From: Bordetella parapertussis
GTDB taxonomy: Bacteria; Pseudomonadota; Gammaproteobacteria; Burkholderiales; Burkholderiaceae_A
Length of the DNA stretch: 64,000 nucleotides
NCBI GenBank assembly: GCA_945901825.1
Contig: CAMDMC010000005.1
Coordinates: 1-64,000, forward strand
Direction of reading: 5' to 3'
Made by a program: the position numbers and the translations under genes. Positions 29,372 to 39,951 of this stretch are shown in pieces; the stretch's first letter is position 1; every line of letters starts with the position of its first letter. Below the pieces are notes generated by a model. The model was given only the letters and a program-made list of their open reading frames with translations, searched no databases and had not been told where the DNA came from.

Positions 29372-30628
29372 ATGACCCCTCCTTCCCCTGGCCCCAACCA
29401 CAATCAAATAAAAAAACTCGCTCGCCTCATCGACCGGGCGGGTTCCATTCTTGTGGTTGACGCCGCTCTAATTAGTCCGTCCGAACGCGAGCAGATTGAG
29501 CGGGGGAGCCGTGGCGAAACGCCATGGCTTGATGCAATGGCCCAGTGGGACCCGCAGTTGCATGCCATGCTTGCCGAGCTAAGCTTGAAGTCGCTGGGCT
29601 GGGGCAGCCTTCAGCAGCCCCCCGAATACCCGAAACCCGCTTATGCGGAACTGTTTGAGGCCAGCCTTCGCGAACTTGGCCTGCTTACCCCGCAGCAGCA
29701 GCCGCCTTGGGCCTATTGGCAGGCCATGGCAGAAGGCCTTGCCCCCGAGCCCCAGAGGCACTGGATGGCCGTTGAGCCCTGCCAATGGCTTGTGTCAACC
29801 CAGCAGGTTCAGCTACGGCTGTGTCGCCCACATCAGCCACTGAGCCCCCAGCTTGTTGAAACAATTAAGGCTGCGCTTGATTGGCTCGACGCCAGCCTTG
29901 CCCTTAGCCCCTCGGGTCGTGCCTACCTTGGTTTTGAGAAGCCCTTCGACCTGCAATCGGCATGGCCCGAGACCTTGGAAGGGCTTGGAGCCGATGGCTT
30001 TCTGCCACAAGGCAGTCAGGCTGGCGACTGGCGACGGTTCGTGACCGAGCTTGAAATGGCCCTTGCCATGACCCCCGACTCAAGCAACACCCAAAGCCTT
30101 TGGCCCTGGGGCATGGGGGCGCCCTTGGCTCCCGGCTCCCCGGTTGCCTTCGAAAAGGAAACAGGCCGTGAAGAATCGGGCTCTGCACTCTTTCAGGCTG
30201 CTGACCTTACCAACGCACCCCTGCCGCTCCAGGGCCTGCACCAGTGGCTCGCGGGCCAGGGCCGGCGGGTCTTTATGCAGTGGCGAACTTTTAAGAAAGT
30301 GCAGAGCGTTGAGGAATGGCTTGCCGAATGGGCTTTAGTCTTGGCAGACATCCAGGTCTTAAGACGTCACTGCATGGCAGCCAACGGCCAGCCCGGAAGA
30401 CCTTGGGCCGTGCTTTTACAGGACCAATGGTCGTATAAGCTTTATGTGCAGCCTGAGGGCAGGAACGGGCAAGCCAACCCAGCCTTTCCAAGTCGGGTCG
30501 GGCTAATTGAAAGTCTTCGCGGCCTAACCCAGAAACTCATCGCATCCCAGGGCGGCAAAGGCAAAAAGAACCATCCGCTGCTGAAGTTGCTTCAGCTTGC
30601 AAGCTGGGACGATCGAAATACAGGCTGA
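29372..30628 (+). CDS. RpfE-like conserved protein upstream of recJ
   Basis: A 418-residue, Gln/Pro/Leu-rich soluble protein with no signal peptide or membrane helix. Recognisable phrases are LAELSLKSLGWGSLQQPPEYPKPAYAE near 69-95, DLQSAWPETLEGLGADGFLPQG near 193-214, SLWPWGMGAPLAP near 242-254 and the Trp-rich C-terminal QDQWSYKLYVQPE. The WPWG element and the position just before recJ, prfB and lysS recall the Xanthomonas RpfE family, distantly linked to phosphoglycerate-mutase/alkaline-phosphatase folds. Function is unknown. It ends four bases before recJ and is divergent from the lol operon. Confidence 0.5.
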   Translation: MTPPSPGPNHNQIKKLARLIDRAGSILVVDAALISPSEREQIERGSRGETPWLDAMAQWDPQLHAMLAELSLKSLGWGSLQQPPEYPKPAYAELFEASLRELGLLTPQQQPPWAYWQAMAEGLAPEPQRHWMAVEPCQWLVSTQQVQLRLCRPHQPLSPQLVETIKAALDWLDASLALSPSGRAYLGFEKPFDLQSAWPETLEGLGADGFLPQGSQAGDWRRFVTELEMALAMTPDSSNTQSLWPWGMGAPLAPGSPVAFEKETGREESGSALFQAADLTNAPLPLQGLHQWLAGQGRRVFMQWRTFKKVQSVEEWLAEWALVLADIQVLRRHCMAANGQPGRPWAVLLQDQWSYKLYVQPEGRNGQANPAFPSRVGLIESLRGLTQKLIASQGGKGKKNHPLLKLLQLASWDDRNTG

Positions 30629-30632
30629 ACCC

Positions 30633-32387
30633 ATGAAGCACCAAGAGCGTCAGCTGAACCAAGATCTTTTCACAAGCCTTCTGGCCAGCGGCTGCCACGA
30701 GTTGTTGGCAAACTGTCTCGCACGTCGCAGCCTTCACTGCGCAGAGGACCAGGCCATTCAGCTTAGCCGGCTTCCACCCGCACGAGCCCTTAAAGACATG
30801 GAGGCTGCGAGTAAACGGGTGCTCCTGGCGATTGATCGCGCTGAACCCATTGTTGTTGTGGGCGACTACGATGCCGATGGCGCAACCGCCACTGCAACGC
30901 TAGTGCTTGGCCTTCGGCGTATGGGTGCTACCTGCCAGTTTGTTGTGCCCGATCGATTTCGTCTTGGCTACGGACTCTCGCGGGCACTTATTGAAGAACT
31001 ACTTACACGAACCCGCAAAACCAACACCCCGCCTGGGCTCATCATTACCGTTGACAACGGCATTAACGCCATCGAGGCGGTGGCCTATGCGAAATCTGAA
31101 GGCCTTGAGGTGATTGTCACTGATCATCATCTTCCCGGGTCCCATCGACCCGACTGCCTCGTGGTGGATCCTCATCGCGAAGACTGCAGCTTCCCCTTTA
31201 AAACCATTGCTGGTGTTGGCCTTGCCTTCTATCTGCTTATTGCCGTCAGGACGCTTCTTGTTAAGACGAAGCCCGAGGCCCAGACGGTCCGAATTGATGA
31301 TCTTCTTCCGCTTGTTGCCATGGGCACGGTCGCAGACCTTGTAAGGCTTTGCGCAGATAACCGTCGGCTTGTGCAGCAGGGCCTGGTTAGACTACGCCAA
31401 GGCATCGCGCCCGTAGGGCTTTTAGCCATGTTTGAAGCTGCAGGACGGGACGCAAGCCAGGCAGTCGCCAATGACTTCGGCTTTGCGATTGCTCCAATGC
31501 TCAATGCGGCCGGACGGTTAACCGAGATGTCACTTGGTATTTATTGCCTTATGGAAGCCGACCCAACACGTGCAAAGGCCATGGCTGAAGAACTGCGAGA
31601 GCTAAACCAGGCGCGCAAACGCATTCAACAAGAGCAGTCCGAGCAGGCCCTGGCCATGTCGCAGCTGATGCTTAACGAGGCTCCCGAATCCAATTTACTG
31701 GTCGTCAGTCATGCCGACTGGCACGAGGGCATTGTGGGTCTTATTGCGAGCCGGTTAAAAGAGCGCTGGGGGGTACCTGTATTTGCATTCGCGCCCTCCC
31801 GTGAGAACCCGGACCTTCTTAAGGGCTCGGGAAGATCGGTGGGTGGAATTCATCTTCGCGACTGCCTCGCCCGGGTCGATAGCCTTGAGCCAGGTCTCTT
31901 GGATCGTTTCGGAGGGCATGCCATGGCTGCAGGACTCACACTTGAACGAAACCGGCTCAAAGACTTCAACCAACGCTTTAATCAGGCTGTGAAGGAGTTG
32001 TACGAAAACTCAGGGGCTCTGCTTGCCAAGGGTTGCATTCTGACCGACGGAGAACTGCGGGCGGAGCAGCTCTGCCTCGAGAGCGCACTTGCCCTTGAAG
32101 ATCAGGTCTGGGGTCAAGGCTTTGAGCCCCCTCTCTTCGAAAACCATTTTCAGGTCTTGCATCAACGATCCTTGAAAGAGCGTCATCAAAGGCTTCGCCT
32201 TGGCCTCATCACGAAAACGGGCGAGCCTTGGGCGGGTGAACCCCTTGAGGCCATTTGGTTTAATGCGCCACCTACGGTGGAGACCATGCTGCATCTTGCC
32301 TACCGCCTAGGCATTAACCGCTTCCGCGGCTGGCCCGAGCTGCAGCTTGAGATCGTCGCCGATCTCAGAAATGAGCAGTTACAATAA
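30633..32387 (+). CDS. recJ: Single-stranded-DNA-specific exonuclease RecJ
   Basis: A 5'-3' ssDNA exonuclease used in recombination and mismatch repair. The 584-residue protein carries the DHH motifs VVVGDYDADGATAT near 74-87, VIVTDHHLPGSHRPD near 152-166, the DNG and VAMGTVAD motifs, the DHHA1 motif RFGGHAMAAGL near 424-434 and a C-terminal OB-like domain. The frame can start at a TTG at 30597, but ATG 30633 does not overlap the preceding gene and is preferred. prfB follows after five bases. Confidence 0.95.
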   Translation: MKHQERQLNQDLFTSLLASGCHELLANCLARRSLHCAEDQAIQLSRLPPARALKDMEAASKRVLLAIDRAEPIVVVGDYDADGATATATLVLGLRRMGATCQFVVPDRFRLGYGLSRALIEELLTRTRKTNTPPGLIITVDNGINAIEAVAYAKSEGLEVIVTDHHLPGSHRPDCLVVDPHREDCSFPFKTIAGVGLAFYLLIAVRTLLVKTKPEAQTVRIDDLLPLVAMGTVADLVRLCADNRRLVQQGLVRLRQGIAPVGLLAMFEAAGRDASQAVANDFGFAIAPMLNAAGRLTEMSLGIYCLMEADPTRAKAMAEELRELNQARKRIQQEQSEQALAMSQLMLNEAPESNLLVVSHADWHEGIVGLIASRLKERWGVPVFAFAPSRENPDLLKGSGRSVGGIHLRDCLARVDSLEPGLLDRFGGHAMAAGLTLERNRLKDFNQRFNQAVKELYENSGALLAKGCILTDGELRAEQLCLESALALEDQVWGQGFEPPLFENHFQVLHQRSLKERHQRLRLGLITKTGEPWAGEPLEAIWFNAPPTVETMLHLAYRLGINRFRGWPELQLEIVADLRNEQLQ

Positions 32388-32392
32388 GAGCA

Positions 32393-33497
32393 ATGGAAGC
32401 CGAAAAAAGAAACGCCCTCACCTCTCAGCTCGAGGACATCAAAACCCGCCTGACCGACCTTCGGAGGTTTCTTTGACTTCGATAAAAAGTCACAGCGTCT
32501 TGAAGAAGTTGTTCGTCTAAGCGAAGACCCCAGCATCTGGAGCGATCGAAAAAAATCGCTTGAACTTGGCCAAGAGCGTAAGGCTCTTGAGAACGTTGTA
32601 ATCACGCTTCGTGAGCTCGAGGCAGACCTTTTGGCAAGCATCGAGCTTTTTGAACTTGCCCAAGACGAGCTTGACAACGAGACACTCGCCTCCGTTGCAG
32701 ACGATGCCCTTCGCCTGGAATCAGGCGTAGCGGCCCTGGAATTTCGGCGCATGTTTTCCAACCCTGCTGACCCACTGAATTGCTTTGTTGATATTCAGGC
32801 TGGGGCGGGAGGTACCGAGGCCTGCGACTGGGCCTCCATGCTGCTGCGGCAATACCTTCGTTACTGTGAGAACAAGGGCTTTAAAACCGAACTGCTTGAG
32901 GAGTCTGAGGGGGATGTTGCGGGCATTAAGTCAGCCACCCTTAAGGTAAACGGCGACTATGCATTTGGCTTTCTGAGAACAGAAACAGGCGTGCACCGAC
33001 TTGTTCGTAAATCGCCCTTCGATTCCAGCGGAGGTCGCCACACCTCGTTTGCCTCCCTTTTTGTCTACCCCGAGGTTGATGACTCGTTTGAAGTGGATAT
33101 CAACCCCGCGGACGTTCGTATCGACACCTACAGAGCCTCGGGTGCGGGTGGTCAGCACATCAACAAGACCGACTCTGCCGTTCGCATGACCCACATTCCC
33201 ACCGGAATTGTTGTGCAGTGTCAGAACGACCGATCGCAGCATCGAAACCGCGATGAGGCCTGGAAGATGCTGAAATCAAGGCTTTTTGAGCACGAGATGC
33301 GCAAACGCATGGCAGAGCAACAAAAACTTGAAGACAGCAAGACCGATGTAGGCTGGGGCCATCAGATTCGCAGTTACGTTCTTGATCAGTCCCGAATCAA
33401 AGACCTACGAACAGGCGTTGAAATTTCAAACACTCAGAAAGTTCTTGATGGTGACCTCGATCCTTTCATCGAGGCAAGCCTAAAACACGGGCTGTGA
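32393..33497 (+). CDS. prfB: Peptide chain release factor 2 with programmed +1 frameshift
   Basis: RF2 terminates translation at UGA and UAA. The ATG at 32393 opens a frame that meets TGA at 32474 after 27 codons; the +1 frame continues from GAC at 32475 to 33497, giving 367 aa after frameshift, the normal RF2 length. The site CTTTGAC at 32471-32477 with a GGAGG ribosome-site-like element six to ten bases upstream is the conserved autoregulatory shift signal. The protein has the SPF stop-recognition motif ([15 protein letters not shown]) and the [15 protein letters not shown] motif with the catalytic GGQ. The internal stop is programmed, not a mutation. Confidence 0.96.
32462..32477 (+). promoter_or_regulatory. 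prfB +1 frameshift signal
   Basis: CGG AGG TTT CTT TGA C: an internal Shine-Dalgarno-like GGAGG, three bases, a slippery CTT codon and the poorly terminated TGA-C context. Low RF2 favours slippage of the ribosome by one base, so RF2 controls its own synthesis. Sequence and spacing match the well-known bacterial prfB arrangement. Confidence 0.93.
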
Positions 33498-33599
33498 AGG
33501 TCCAGCCCAAAAGCATTTATTTATCCATAAAACGCCTGCAGCTTTTCTCCCCTGCCCCATTTCCTTCAGCCATTACCACTGCCACTGCCATTGCCCACC

Positions 33600-35153
33600 A
33601 TGACCCAGCCCGCCCAGTCCGATAACCACGACCAGACCTCTTCAACCCCACAGGCTCAGGACGAAAACCAGCTCATAGCCGAGCGTCGTCAAAAGCTTGC
33701 GGCTATTCGTGCCAAGGGTGGGCCAGCCTTTCCGAACGATGCAAACCCAAGCCACCGTGCAGCCCAACTTCTTAAGAGCTACGAGAATCACTCCCGTGAG
33801 GACCTTGAGGCAACGCCCGTTCAGGTTGTGATTGCGGGGCGCGTGATGTTGAAGCGTGTTCAGGGAAAGGCCAGTTTTCTAACCCTTGCAGACAGCTCGG
33901 GGCGGCTTCAGCTGTACTTAAATGATGAAACGGTTGGGGAAGATAAACACGCCGAAGTCAAGCGCTACGACCTTGGCGATATTGTCGAGGCGGGTGGAGA
34001 GTTATTTAAAACCATGAAGGGCGAGCTTTCTGTGCGTTGCCGGTCCATTCGCCTACTTACGAAAAGCCTGCGACCTCTGCCGGACAAGTTTCATGGGCTT
34101 AGCGATACCGAGACGCGTTATCGCCAACGTTATGTTGATCTTCTTGTTAACGAGGGTACCCAGAAGACGTTTTTGGCACGCTCGGTGACGCTTACCAGCC
34201 TGCGTCAGTTCATGACCGAGCATCAGTTTTTGGAAGTAGAGACACCCATGCTGCATCCAATTCCAGGTGGTGCGGCCGCCAAACCCTTTATCACCCATCA
34301 TAACGCCTTAAGCCAGGACATGTACCTTCGCATTGCGCCCGAGCTTTACCTTAAGCGGCTTATTGTGGGCGGTTTCGAGCGTGTCTTTGAGGTCAATCGC
34401 AACTTCCGAAATGAAGGGCTTAGCCCTCGCCATAATCCTGAGTTCACCATGATGGAGTTCTATGCGGCCTATACGAACTACCAATGGCTAATGGACTTCA
34501 CAGAACAAATGCTGCGCCAAGTTTCGATGGCAGTTACGGGTTCGACCAGCATGCAGTACCAAGGTAAGTTGCTTGATTTCAGTAAACCATTTACCCGCCG
34601 CACCATTGTTCAGGCCATTGAAGAAAATGCACCTGAGGTTGCAGGCATTGACCTTCACAATGAAAACAGTCTTCGCCTGGAACTGCAGAAGCGAGGCGTC
34701 GACATAAAGGGGCCCGTTATGTCGCGTGCCGGCATTGGGGCTCTGCAGCTTGCTCTGTTTGAAGAGGTTGCGGAATCTCGGCTCTGGAACCCAACCTTTA
34801 TAGTTGACTATCCGGTTGAGGTCTCCCCTCTTGCCCGTGCCTCCGATTCCAACCCCAGCATTACGGAAAGATTCGAGCTTTTCATTACAGGCCGCGAGAT
34901 TGCAAACGGCTTTTCCGAGCTTAACGATGCCGAGGACCAGGCTGCTCGGTTTCAGGCTCAGGTAGAGGCAAAGGAGGCGGGTGATGAGGAGGCGATGTTC
35001 TATGACGCCGACTACATTCGGGCCCTAGAATACGGCATGCCCCCCACAGGCGGTTGCGGCATTGGCATTGACAGGCTCGTTATGCTTCTTACCGACAGCC
35101 CCAGCATTCGCGACGTAATTTTATTCCCGGCTCTAAAACGCGAGGACGCCTAA
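33600..35153 (+). CDS. lysS: Lysyl-tRNA synthetase, class II
   Basis: Charges tRNA-Lys with lysine. The 517-residue protein has an N-terminal OB-fold (~65-165), then class II motif 1 ([18 protein letters not shown]), motif 2 ([26 protein letters not shown]) and motif 3 ([14 protein letters not shown]) close to the C-terminus. ATG 33600 is chosen over the TTG at 33591. The 102-base gap after prfB holds a short pyrimidine-rich run of CCATTA/CCACTG-like hexamers just before the start and no clear terminator. It ends four bases from convergent fdx. Confidence 0.97.
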   Translation: MTQPAQSDNHDQTSSTPQAQDENQLIAERRQKLAAIRAKGGPAFPNDANPSHRAAQLLKSYENHSREDLEATPVQVVIAGRVMLKRVQGKASFLTLADSSGRLQLYLNDETVGEDKHAEVKRYDLGDIVEAGGELFKTMKGELSVRCRSIRLLTKSLRPLPDKFHGLSDTETRYRQRYVDLLVNEGTQKTFLARSVTLTSLRQFMTEHQFLEVETPMLHPIPGGAAAKPFITHHNALSQDMYLRIAPELYLKRLIVGGFERVFEVNRNFRNEGLSPRHNPEFTMMEFYAAYTNYQWLMDFTEQMLRQVSMAVTGSTSMQYQGKLLDFSKPFTRRTIVQAIEENAPEVAGIDLHNENSLRLELQKRGVDIKGPVMSRAGIGALQLALFEEVAESRLWNPTFIVDYPVEVSPLARASDSNPSITERFELFITGREIANGFSELNDAEDQAARFQAQVEAKEAGDEEAMFYDADYIRALEYGMPPTGGCGIGIDRLVMLLTDSPSIRDVILFPALKREDA

Positions 35154-35157
35154 AGAG

Positions 35158-35496
35158 TTAGTGGTTCTCGCGGGCATGGTTAATGGTGTAGCGAGGCAGT
35201 TCAATCTCGAGGTCGGTTGTGAAAAGCTGCACCTGGCAAGAAAGCCTCGACTGAGATGTTAGACCCCAGGCGCGATCAAGAAGATCGTCCTCATCTTCGG
35301 TGGATGGCTCCAGAGACTGAAAGCCCTTACGCACAATGACGTGGCAGGTTGTACAGGCCCGAGACAGCTCGCAGGCATGCTCAATTTCAATATGATTTTT
35401 TAACAGCAGCCTGCAAAGGTTTTCACCCGGCTCCGCCTCAAGGCTCGCCCCGTCTGGGCAGATATCAGGGTGAGGAAGAATGGTTATTCGCGGCAT
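35158..35496 (-). CDS. fdx: ISC-type [2Fe-2S] ferredoxin
   Basis: A 112-residue adrenodoxin-type ferredoxin that supplies electrons for Fe-S cluster assembly. The four ligands are visible as CELSRACTTC (C-x5-C-x2-C) near 40-49 and a fourth Cys in SRLSCQVQL near 84. It is the last gene of iscRSUA-hscBA-fdx, 24 bases after hscA, and nearly abuts the convergent lysS gene. Confidence 0.95.
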   Translation of the reverse strand: MPRITILPHPDICPDGASLEAEPGENLCRLLLKNHIEIEHACELSRACTTCHVIVRKGFQSLEPSTEDEDDLLDRAWGLTSQSRLSCQVQLFTTDLEIELPRYTINHARENH

Positions 35497-35520
35497 ACCT
35501 AGGCTTTACGAAAGATCCGA

Positions 35521-37401
35521 CTAAAGGTTTTCAATGGACTGCCCGGTAAGGGCCTGGGAAACCGCCCGATTCATGCGGCGCTCGGCAAACGGATCGGCAA
35601 GCCCGCCAAGGCGTTCAGAGGCTGCTACCAAAGCCTCGCGATCTTGGGACGCACAAACCTTCCTAGCCTGGGTTACCTCGTTATCTAAGGTCTGCCTCTC
35701 CTGCTCACTTAGAAGATCGCCATCCTGCTCAAGGGCTGCGGAGATCGCCTCAAGAAGCTGTTCAAGATCAAGCAGAGCCTCTCGAACAGCTCGCTGTTGC
35801 ATATCTTCGCGAGAATGAGCCACTGCCTGCTCGAGCATGCTGGCAATCTCGTCATCTGTAAGCCCGTACGAGGGGCGAACTTCAATTTGAGCCGAGACGC
35901 CTGAGCGTGTCTCAAGCGCTGAGACCTGCAAAAGCCCGTCCGCATCCACCTGGAAGGTGATTCGGATACGCGCGGCACCCGCCACCATGGGTGGAATACC
36001 CTTGAGTTCAAACCGGGCAAGCGAGCGACAGTCGGCGACAGTCTCACGCTCGCCCTGCACCACATGAATGGCCATTGACGTCTGCCCATCCTTGAAGGTT
36101 GTGAACTCTTGAGCGCGTGCCACCGGAATGGGCGTGTTGCGCGGAAGAATTCGCTCAGCAAGCCCTCCCATGGTCTCGATACCGAGGCTTAAGGCAAGTA
36201 CATCAAGAAGCAGCCAACCGTCGCTGGCAAGGGCATTTCCTGCAAGAAGATGCGCCTGTGAGGCCGCCCCAAGCGCAACAACCTGATCGGGGTCGATGGT
36301 GTCTTTGAGGCAGTCACCAAACAAATGACGTACAGCCAGCCGAACATTGAGAAGCCGGCTTGACCCCCCCACCATGACCACACCCTGAACATCACTGGGA
36401 TTAAGCCGAGCATCTTGAAGGGTCTGACGACAAGCGGCGAGCGCCCTTTCAACAAGCTCCATGGTTAGGCTGGCAAACCCCTTACGAGAGATTGCAAGCG
36501 TCAGCCTGGTCTGAGCATCGAGCTCGAAGACTTCCGAGATTTCTTTCGTATCGGAATCAAGCTCGAGTAAAGCCTCTTTGCTTGACCGCGCAAGCCCAAG
36601 CAGAGTACGCCACTGAGAATGCTCAAGCCTGTCTGGCGAGAGACCGTTAGCAGACAGCCATGCCTGGGCAAGCAGGCGGTCGAAGTCATCGCCGCCCAGC
36701 TGGGAATCACCCCCTGTTGCCACCACTTCAAAGACACCCTTGGTTAACTTAAGAACAGAAACGTCGAAGGTACCGCCACCGAGGTCGAAGACAACGTAGG
36801 TGCCCTCAGCGCCCGTCTCAAGGCCATAGGCCAAGGCTGCAGCCGTTGGCTCGTTAAGGAGCCGAAAGACATGAATACCCGCTAGCCGAGCCGCATCTTT
36901 GGTAGCCTGCCTCTGGGCATCGTCAAAATAGGCAGGCACAGTAATAACAGCACCCACAATTTCATCAGCCAAGGCCTTCTCAGCCGTGCGCCTTAGCACC
37001 TTAAGAATTTCAGCAGAGACTTCAACCGGCGACTGCAAACCCTGCACAGTTGGAATGAAAGGCATGCCCTTTGACTCGTCATCGGCCTGCAGTTCAAAGG
37101 GCAGACGAATAGCGCGAACGTCGGAGAGGCTACGGCCCATAATGCGTTTGACCGAGGAGACGATGGACCGGGTTGACTGACTTAAGGCATTGATATCGCC
37201 AACTGAAATAGCACCGTCAGCCTCGTAGACCACCACTGACGGCAGAATGAGACGGTTGTTTTCGTCCTTCAATACCTCGGGGGTGCCTGAACGAACCGCA
37301 GCAACCAGAGAGTTCGTCGTGCCAAGGTCTATGCCTACCGCAAGCCGTCGTTGATGAGGAAGGCTGGTTTCACCGGGTTCCGAAATTTGCAGAAGTGCCA
37401 T
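35521..37401 (-). CDS. hscA: Fe-S chaperone HscA (Hsp70 family)
   Basis: A specialised Hsp70 that helps release the cluster from IscU. From ATG 37401 it is 626 aa (the frame extends upstream into hscB, without support). The ATPase domain has VGIDLGTTNSLVAAVRSG near 22-39, IVGAVITVPAYFDD and VVFDLGGGTFDVSVL; the substrate domain follows at about 390. It starts one base after the hscB stop, so the two are tightly coupled. Confidence 0.95.
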   Translation of the reverse strand: MALLQISEPGETSLPHQRRLAVGIDLGTTNSLVAAVRSGTPEVLKDENNRLILPSVVVYEADGAISVGDINALSQSTRSIVSSVKRIMGRSLSDVRAIRLPFELQADDESKGMPFIPTVQGLQSPVEVSAEILKVLRRTAEKALADEIVGAVITVPAYFDDAQRQATKDAARLAGIHVFRLLNEPTAAALAYGLETGAEGTYVVFDLGGGTFDVSVLKLTKGVFEVVATGGDSQLGGDDFDRLLAQAWLSANGLSPDRLEHSQWRTLLGLARSSKEALLELDSDTKEISEVFELDAQTRLTLAISRKGFASLTMELVERALAACRQTLQDARLNPSDVQGVVMVGGSSRLLNVRLAVRHLFGDCLKDTIDPDQVVALGAASQAHLLAGNALASDGWLLLDVLALSLGIETMGGLAERILPRNTPIPVARAQEFTTFKDGQTSMAIHVVQGERETVADCRSLARFELKGIPPMVAGAARIRITFQVDADGLLQVSALETRSGVSAQIEVRPSYGLTDDEIASMLEQAVAHSREDMQQRAVREALLDLEQLLEAISAALEQDGDLLSEQERQTLDNEVTQARKVCASQDREALVAASERLGGLADPFAERRMNRAVSQALTGQSIENL

Positions 37402-37402
37402 A

Positions 37403-37954
37403 TTAAGGGCCCTGGTGGGGTAAAGACTGTTCGAATCGTTCAAGGAACATAAGCGACTGAATGTTCTGCTTCACTGAATCCGCTGCGCTTTCTTGCACGG
37501 GAAATACGGAAAGAAGCACAGAAAGCTCGTTATGAATTTGACTAAGCTGGATACCAAGCTCGGCACGGAGCAGAACTGCGGCCTGGGCGTAGGCCTCTTG
37601 CCCCTGTGACTTCGCCTCATCAAGCTTCTCGCGCCAGGCCATTTGTTGCTCGAGAAAGGCAAGGGGAACTTTGGACGAAAGCTCCGGGTCGAGTTGAAAG
37701 CCCGAGAGCTCCATAAGGTAGAGAGCGCGTTTCAGCGGAGAAGAGAGCGTCTGGTAAGCCTCATTCACCCGTGTTGACATTTCCACTGCTAAACGCCGGG
37801 AGGAGCTAAGGCCTTGCGAGGCTACCTTGTCTGGGTGAACCACTGCCTGAAGGCGCTTCCATGATTCCTCAAGCGCCCGAGGCTCAAGACCGAAGCCTGG
37901 TGCGATACCAAAGAGCTCAAAAAAATTCTTTTGAAGCAGACCCGTAGAACTCAC
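37403..37954 (-). CDS. hscB: Fe-S co-chaperone HscB (J-protein)
   Basis: HscB delivers IscU to HscA. The J-domain has the essential HPD in AVVHPDKVA, and the N-terminal NFFELFGIAPGF matches the family start. The frame is open to 38002, overlapping iscA; I prefer the GTG at 37954, five bases after the iscA stop, with AGGT upstream, giving 183 aa, near the usual 170-175. The start is therefore inferred. Confidence 0.92.
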   Translation of the reverse strand: MSSTGLLQKNFFELFGIAPGFGLEPRALEESWKRLQAVVHPDKVASQGLSSSRRLAVEMSTRVNEAYQTLSSPLKRALYLMELSGFQLDPELSSKVPLAFLEQQMAWREKLDEAKSQGQEAYAQAAVLLRAELGIQLSQIHNELSVLLSVFPVQESAADSVKQNIQSLMFLERFEQSLPHQGP

Positions 37955-37958
37955 GCAG

Positions 37959-38282
37959 CTAGACCTGGAAAGACTCGCCGCAGCCGCACTCGCTCTTGAC
38001 ATTTGGGTTGTTGAATTTGAACCCCTCGTTCAACCCCTCACGGGCGAAGTCGAGCTCGGTGCCATCGATAAAAGGCAGACTCTTCGGGTCAACAAAGACA
38101 GTAACACCATGGCTTGCAAACGCAACGTCTTCTGCAATAGGGGTGTCAACGAACTCGAGCTTGTAGGCTAGGCCCGAGCAGCCTGTGGTGTGTATTCCCA
38201 GGCGAATACCCGCGCCCTTGCCTCGCCGCTCAATAAAACGGCTGACATGCTGCGCCGCCTTTTCAGTTAGTGAGATTGCCAT
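37959..38282 (-). CDS. iscA: Iron-sulfur assembly A-type carrier IscA
   Basis: A 107-residue A-type carrier with the three conserved cysteines: [13 protein letters not shown] near 32-44 and the C-terminal [11 protein letters not shown] 38282 ([13 protein letters not shown]) matches the family; it overlaps the iscU end by 20 bases. It takes clusters from IscU and passes them to target proteins. Confidence 0.95.
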   Translation of the reverse strand: MAISLTEKAAQHVSRFIERRGKGAGIRLGIHTTGCSGLAYKLEFVDTPIAEDVAFASHGVTVFVDPKSLPFIDGTELDFAREGLNEGFKFNNPNVKSECGCGESFQV

Positions 38283-38655
38283 GCTTTTTCTTGTAATCTT
38301 CAATGGCTGCCTTAATGGCATCCTCAGCAAGAATTGAACAATGGATTTTAACTGGGGGAAGGGAGAGCTCGCTTGCGATCTCGGTGTTTTTAAGTTCCAT
38401 GGCCTGATCGAGCGTTTTACCCTTCACCCATTCGGTGACCAGCGATGAGGACGCAATGGCAGAGCCACAGCCGTAGGTTTTAAAGCGAGCATCCTGAATG
38501 ACACCATTATCGCCAACACGAATCTGAAGTTTCATTACATCGCCGCATGCCGGGGCTCCGACCATTCCAGTACCAACGGTTGGATCGTCTTTGTCGAGTG
38601 ACCCAACATTTCTTGGATTCTCGTAGTGATCAATCACCTTTTCACTGTATGCCAT
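38263..38655 (-). CDS. iscU: Iron-sulfur cluster scaffold IscU
   Basis: The scaffold on which [2Fe-2S] clusters are built. The 130-residue protein has ligand cysteines in [11 protein letters not shown] near 34-44, [13 protein letters not shown] near 60-72, and [16 protein letters not shown] near 99-114, the last being the HscA-recognition LPPVK motif. It lies 70 bases downstream of iscS and overlaps iscA. Confidence 0.97.
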   Translation of the reverse strand: MAYSEKVIDHYENPRNVGSLDKDDPTVGTGMVGAPACGDVMKLQIRVGDNGVIQDARFKTYGCGSAIASSSLVTEWVKGKTLDQAMELKNTEIASELSLPPVKIHCSILAEDAIKAAIEDYKKKHGNLTN

Positions 38656-38725
38656 TGCAATCCCCTTGCGTGAATTAACTAGATAAGTAAGCCTGTGCCG
38701 GTAAAAAAGTTACGGTTCCTACGCC

Positions 38726-39934
38726 CTAGTGGGCGGCCCACTGGATGGTGCTGAGGTCAACACCCTCTTGCACCAACTCCCACAAAGGCGACATTTCACG
38801 AAGCTTCGCCACCTTCTCTTTAAGAAGTTCAATGGCAAAGTCAACATCGGCCTCGGTTGTGAAGCGACCAATTGAAAAACGAATGGACGAATGGGCAAGC
38901 TCATCGCTTCGGCCCAAAGCCCTAAGCACATACGAGGGCTCAAGGCTTGCACTGGTGCAGGCAGACCCAGAGGATACTGCAATGTCTTTAATTGCCATAA
39001 GCAGCGACTCACCCTCGACATAGTTAAAACTTACGTTGAGGTTATGCGGTACGCGGCGTTCGAGATCGCCGTTTAAATACACTGCATCGATGGTTGAGAG
39101 ACCTGCCCAGAGCCGGTCGCGAAGCATTCGAATACGGTCGTTCTCAACGGCCATCTCCGTGCGTGCCAGTTCGAATGCAGCCCCCATACCAACAATTTGA
39201 TGCGTAGGAAGCGTGCCGGAGCGCATGCCACGCTCGTGGCCACCACCGTGAATAAGAGGTTCAAGCCGAATACGCGGCTTACGCCGCACAAACAGAGCTC
39301 CCATGCCCTTTGGACCATAGGTTTTATGGGCAGAAAACGACATAAGGTCTACCTTGAGTTCGGCAAGATTAATAACCATCTTGCCTGTTGCCTGCGCACT
39401 GTCAACGTGAAGAATAATTCCGCGTTCACGACAGAATTCGCCGATCCGGGGGACGTCTTGAATGACTCCAATTTCGTTATTTACGAACATCACCGACACT
39501 AAAATGGTGTCTTTCCTGACGGCCTGCTCAAACACCTGAAAATCGATAAGCCCATCGTCTTGCACCTCAAGGTAAGTCACCTCAAAGCCCTCGCGCTCAA
39601 GCTCTCGGCAGGTATCGAGCGTTGCCTTGTGCTCGGTTTTGGCTGTGATGATGTGCCGCCCACGCTCTTTGTAGAAATGCGCGGCACCCTTAAGAGCCAA
39701 ATTGATCGACTCGGTAGCGCCCGATGTCCAGACAATTTCCTTCGCGTCAGCGTTCACAAGCGCCGCCACCTGCCGACGTGCGTTTTCAACGGCCTCCTCA
39801 GCCCTCCAGCCAAACGCATGGCTACGCGAAGCAGGGTTACCAAATTCCTCCCTTAAGAAGGGAATCATCTGGTCCACAACCCGCTGATCTATGGGTGTTG
39901 TAGAGGAGTAATCGAGATAAATAGGGAGCTGCAT
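38726..39934 (-). CDS. iscS: Cysteine desulfurase IscS
   Basis: PLP enzyme releasing sulfur from cysteine for Fe-S clusters and tRNA thiolation. At 402 aa it has the usual length, with [11 protein letters not shown] near 6-16, the PLP-lysine region [12 protein letters not shown] near 203-214 and the active-site loop [17 protein letters not shown] whose Cys carries the persulfide. It is 17 bases downstream of iscR. Confidence 0.97.
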   Translation of the reverse strand: MQLPIYLDYSSTTPIDQRVVDQMIPFLREEFGNPASRSHAFGWRAEEAVENARRQVAALVNADAKEIVWTSGATESINLALKGAAHFYKERGRHIITAKTEHKATLDTCRELEREGFEVTYLEVQDDGLIDFQVFEQAVRKDTILVSVMFVNNEIGVIQDVPRIGEFCRERGIILHVDSAQATGKMVINLAELKVDLMSFSAHKTYGPKGMGALFVRRKPRIRLEPLIHGGGHERGMRSGTLPTHQIVGMGAAFELARTEMAVENDRIRMLRDRLWAGLSTIDAVYLNGDLERRVPHNLNVSFNYVEGESLLMAIKDIAVSSGSACTSASLEPSYVLRALGRSDELAHSSIRFSIGRFTTEADVDFAIELLKEKVAKLREMSPLWELVQEGVDLSTIQWAAH

Positions 39935-39951
39935 TCAGTTTCCTTTGGGAA

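Noticed and set aside
32393..32476. Apparent nonsense mutation early in prfB
   Set aside because: The TGA is the programmed RF2 frameshift site with a conserved CTTTGAC context.
33570..33599. Short run of CCATTA/CCACTG/CCATTG hexamers before lysS as a tandem repeat
   Set aside because: Only four imperfect hexamers; pyrimidine-rich leader is a simpler description.
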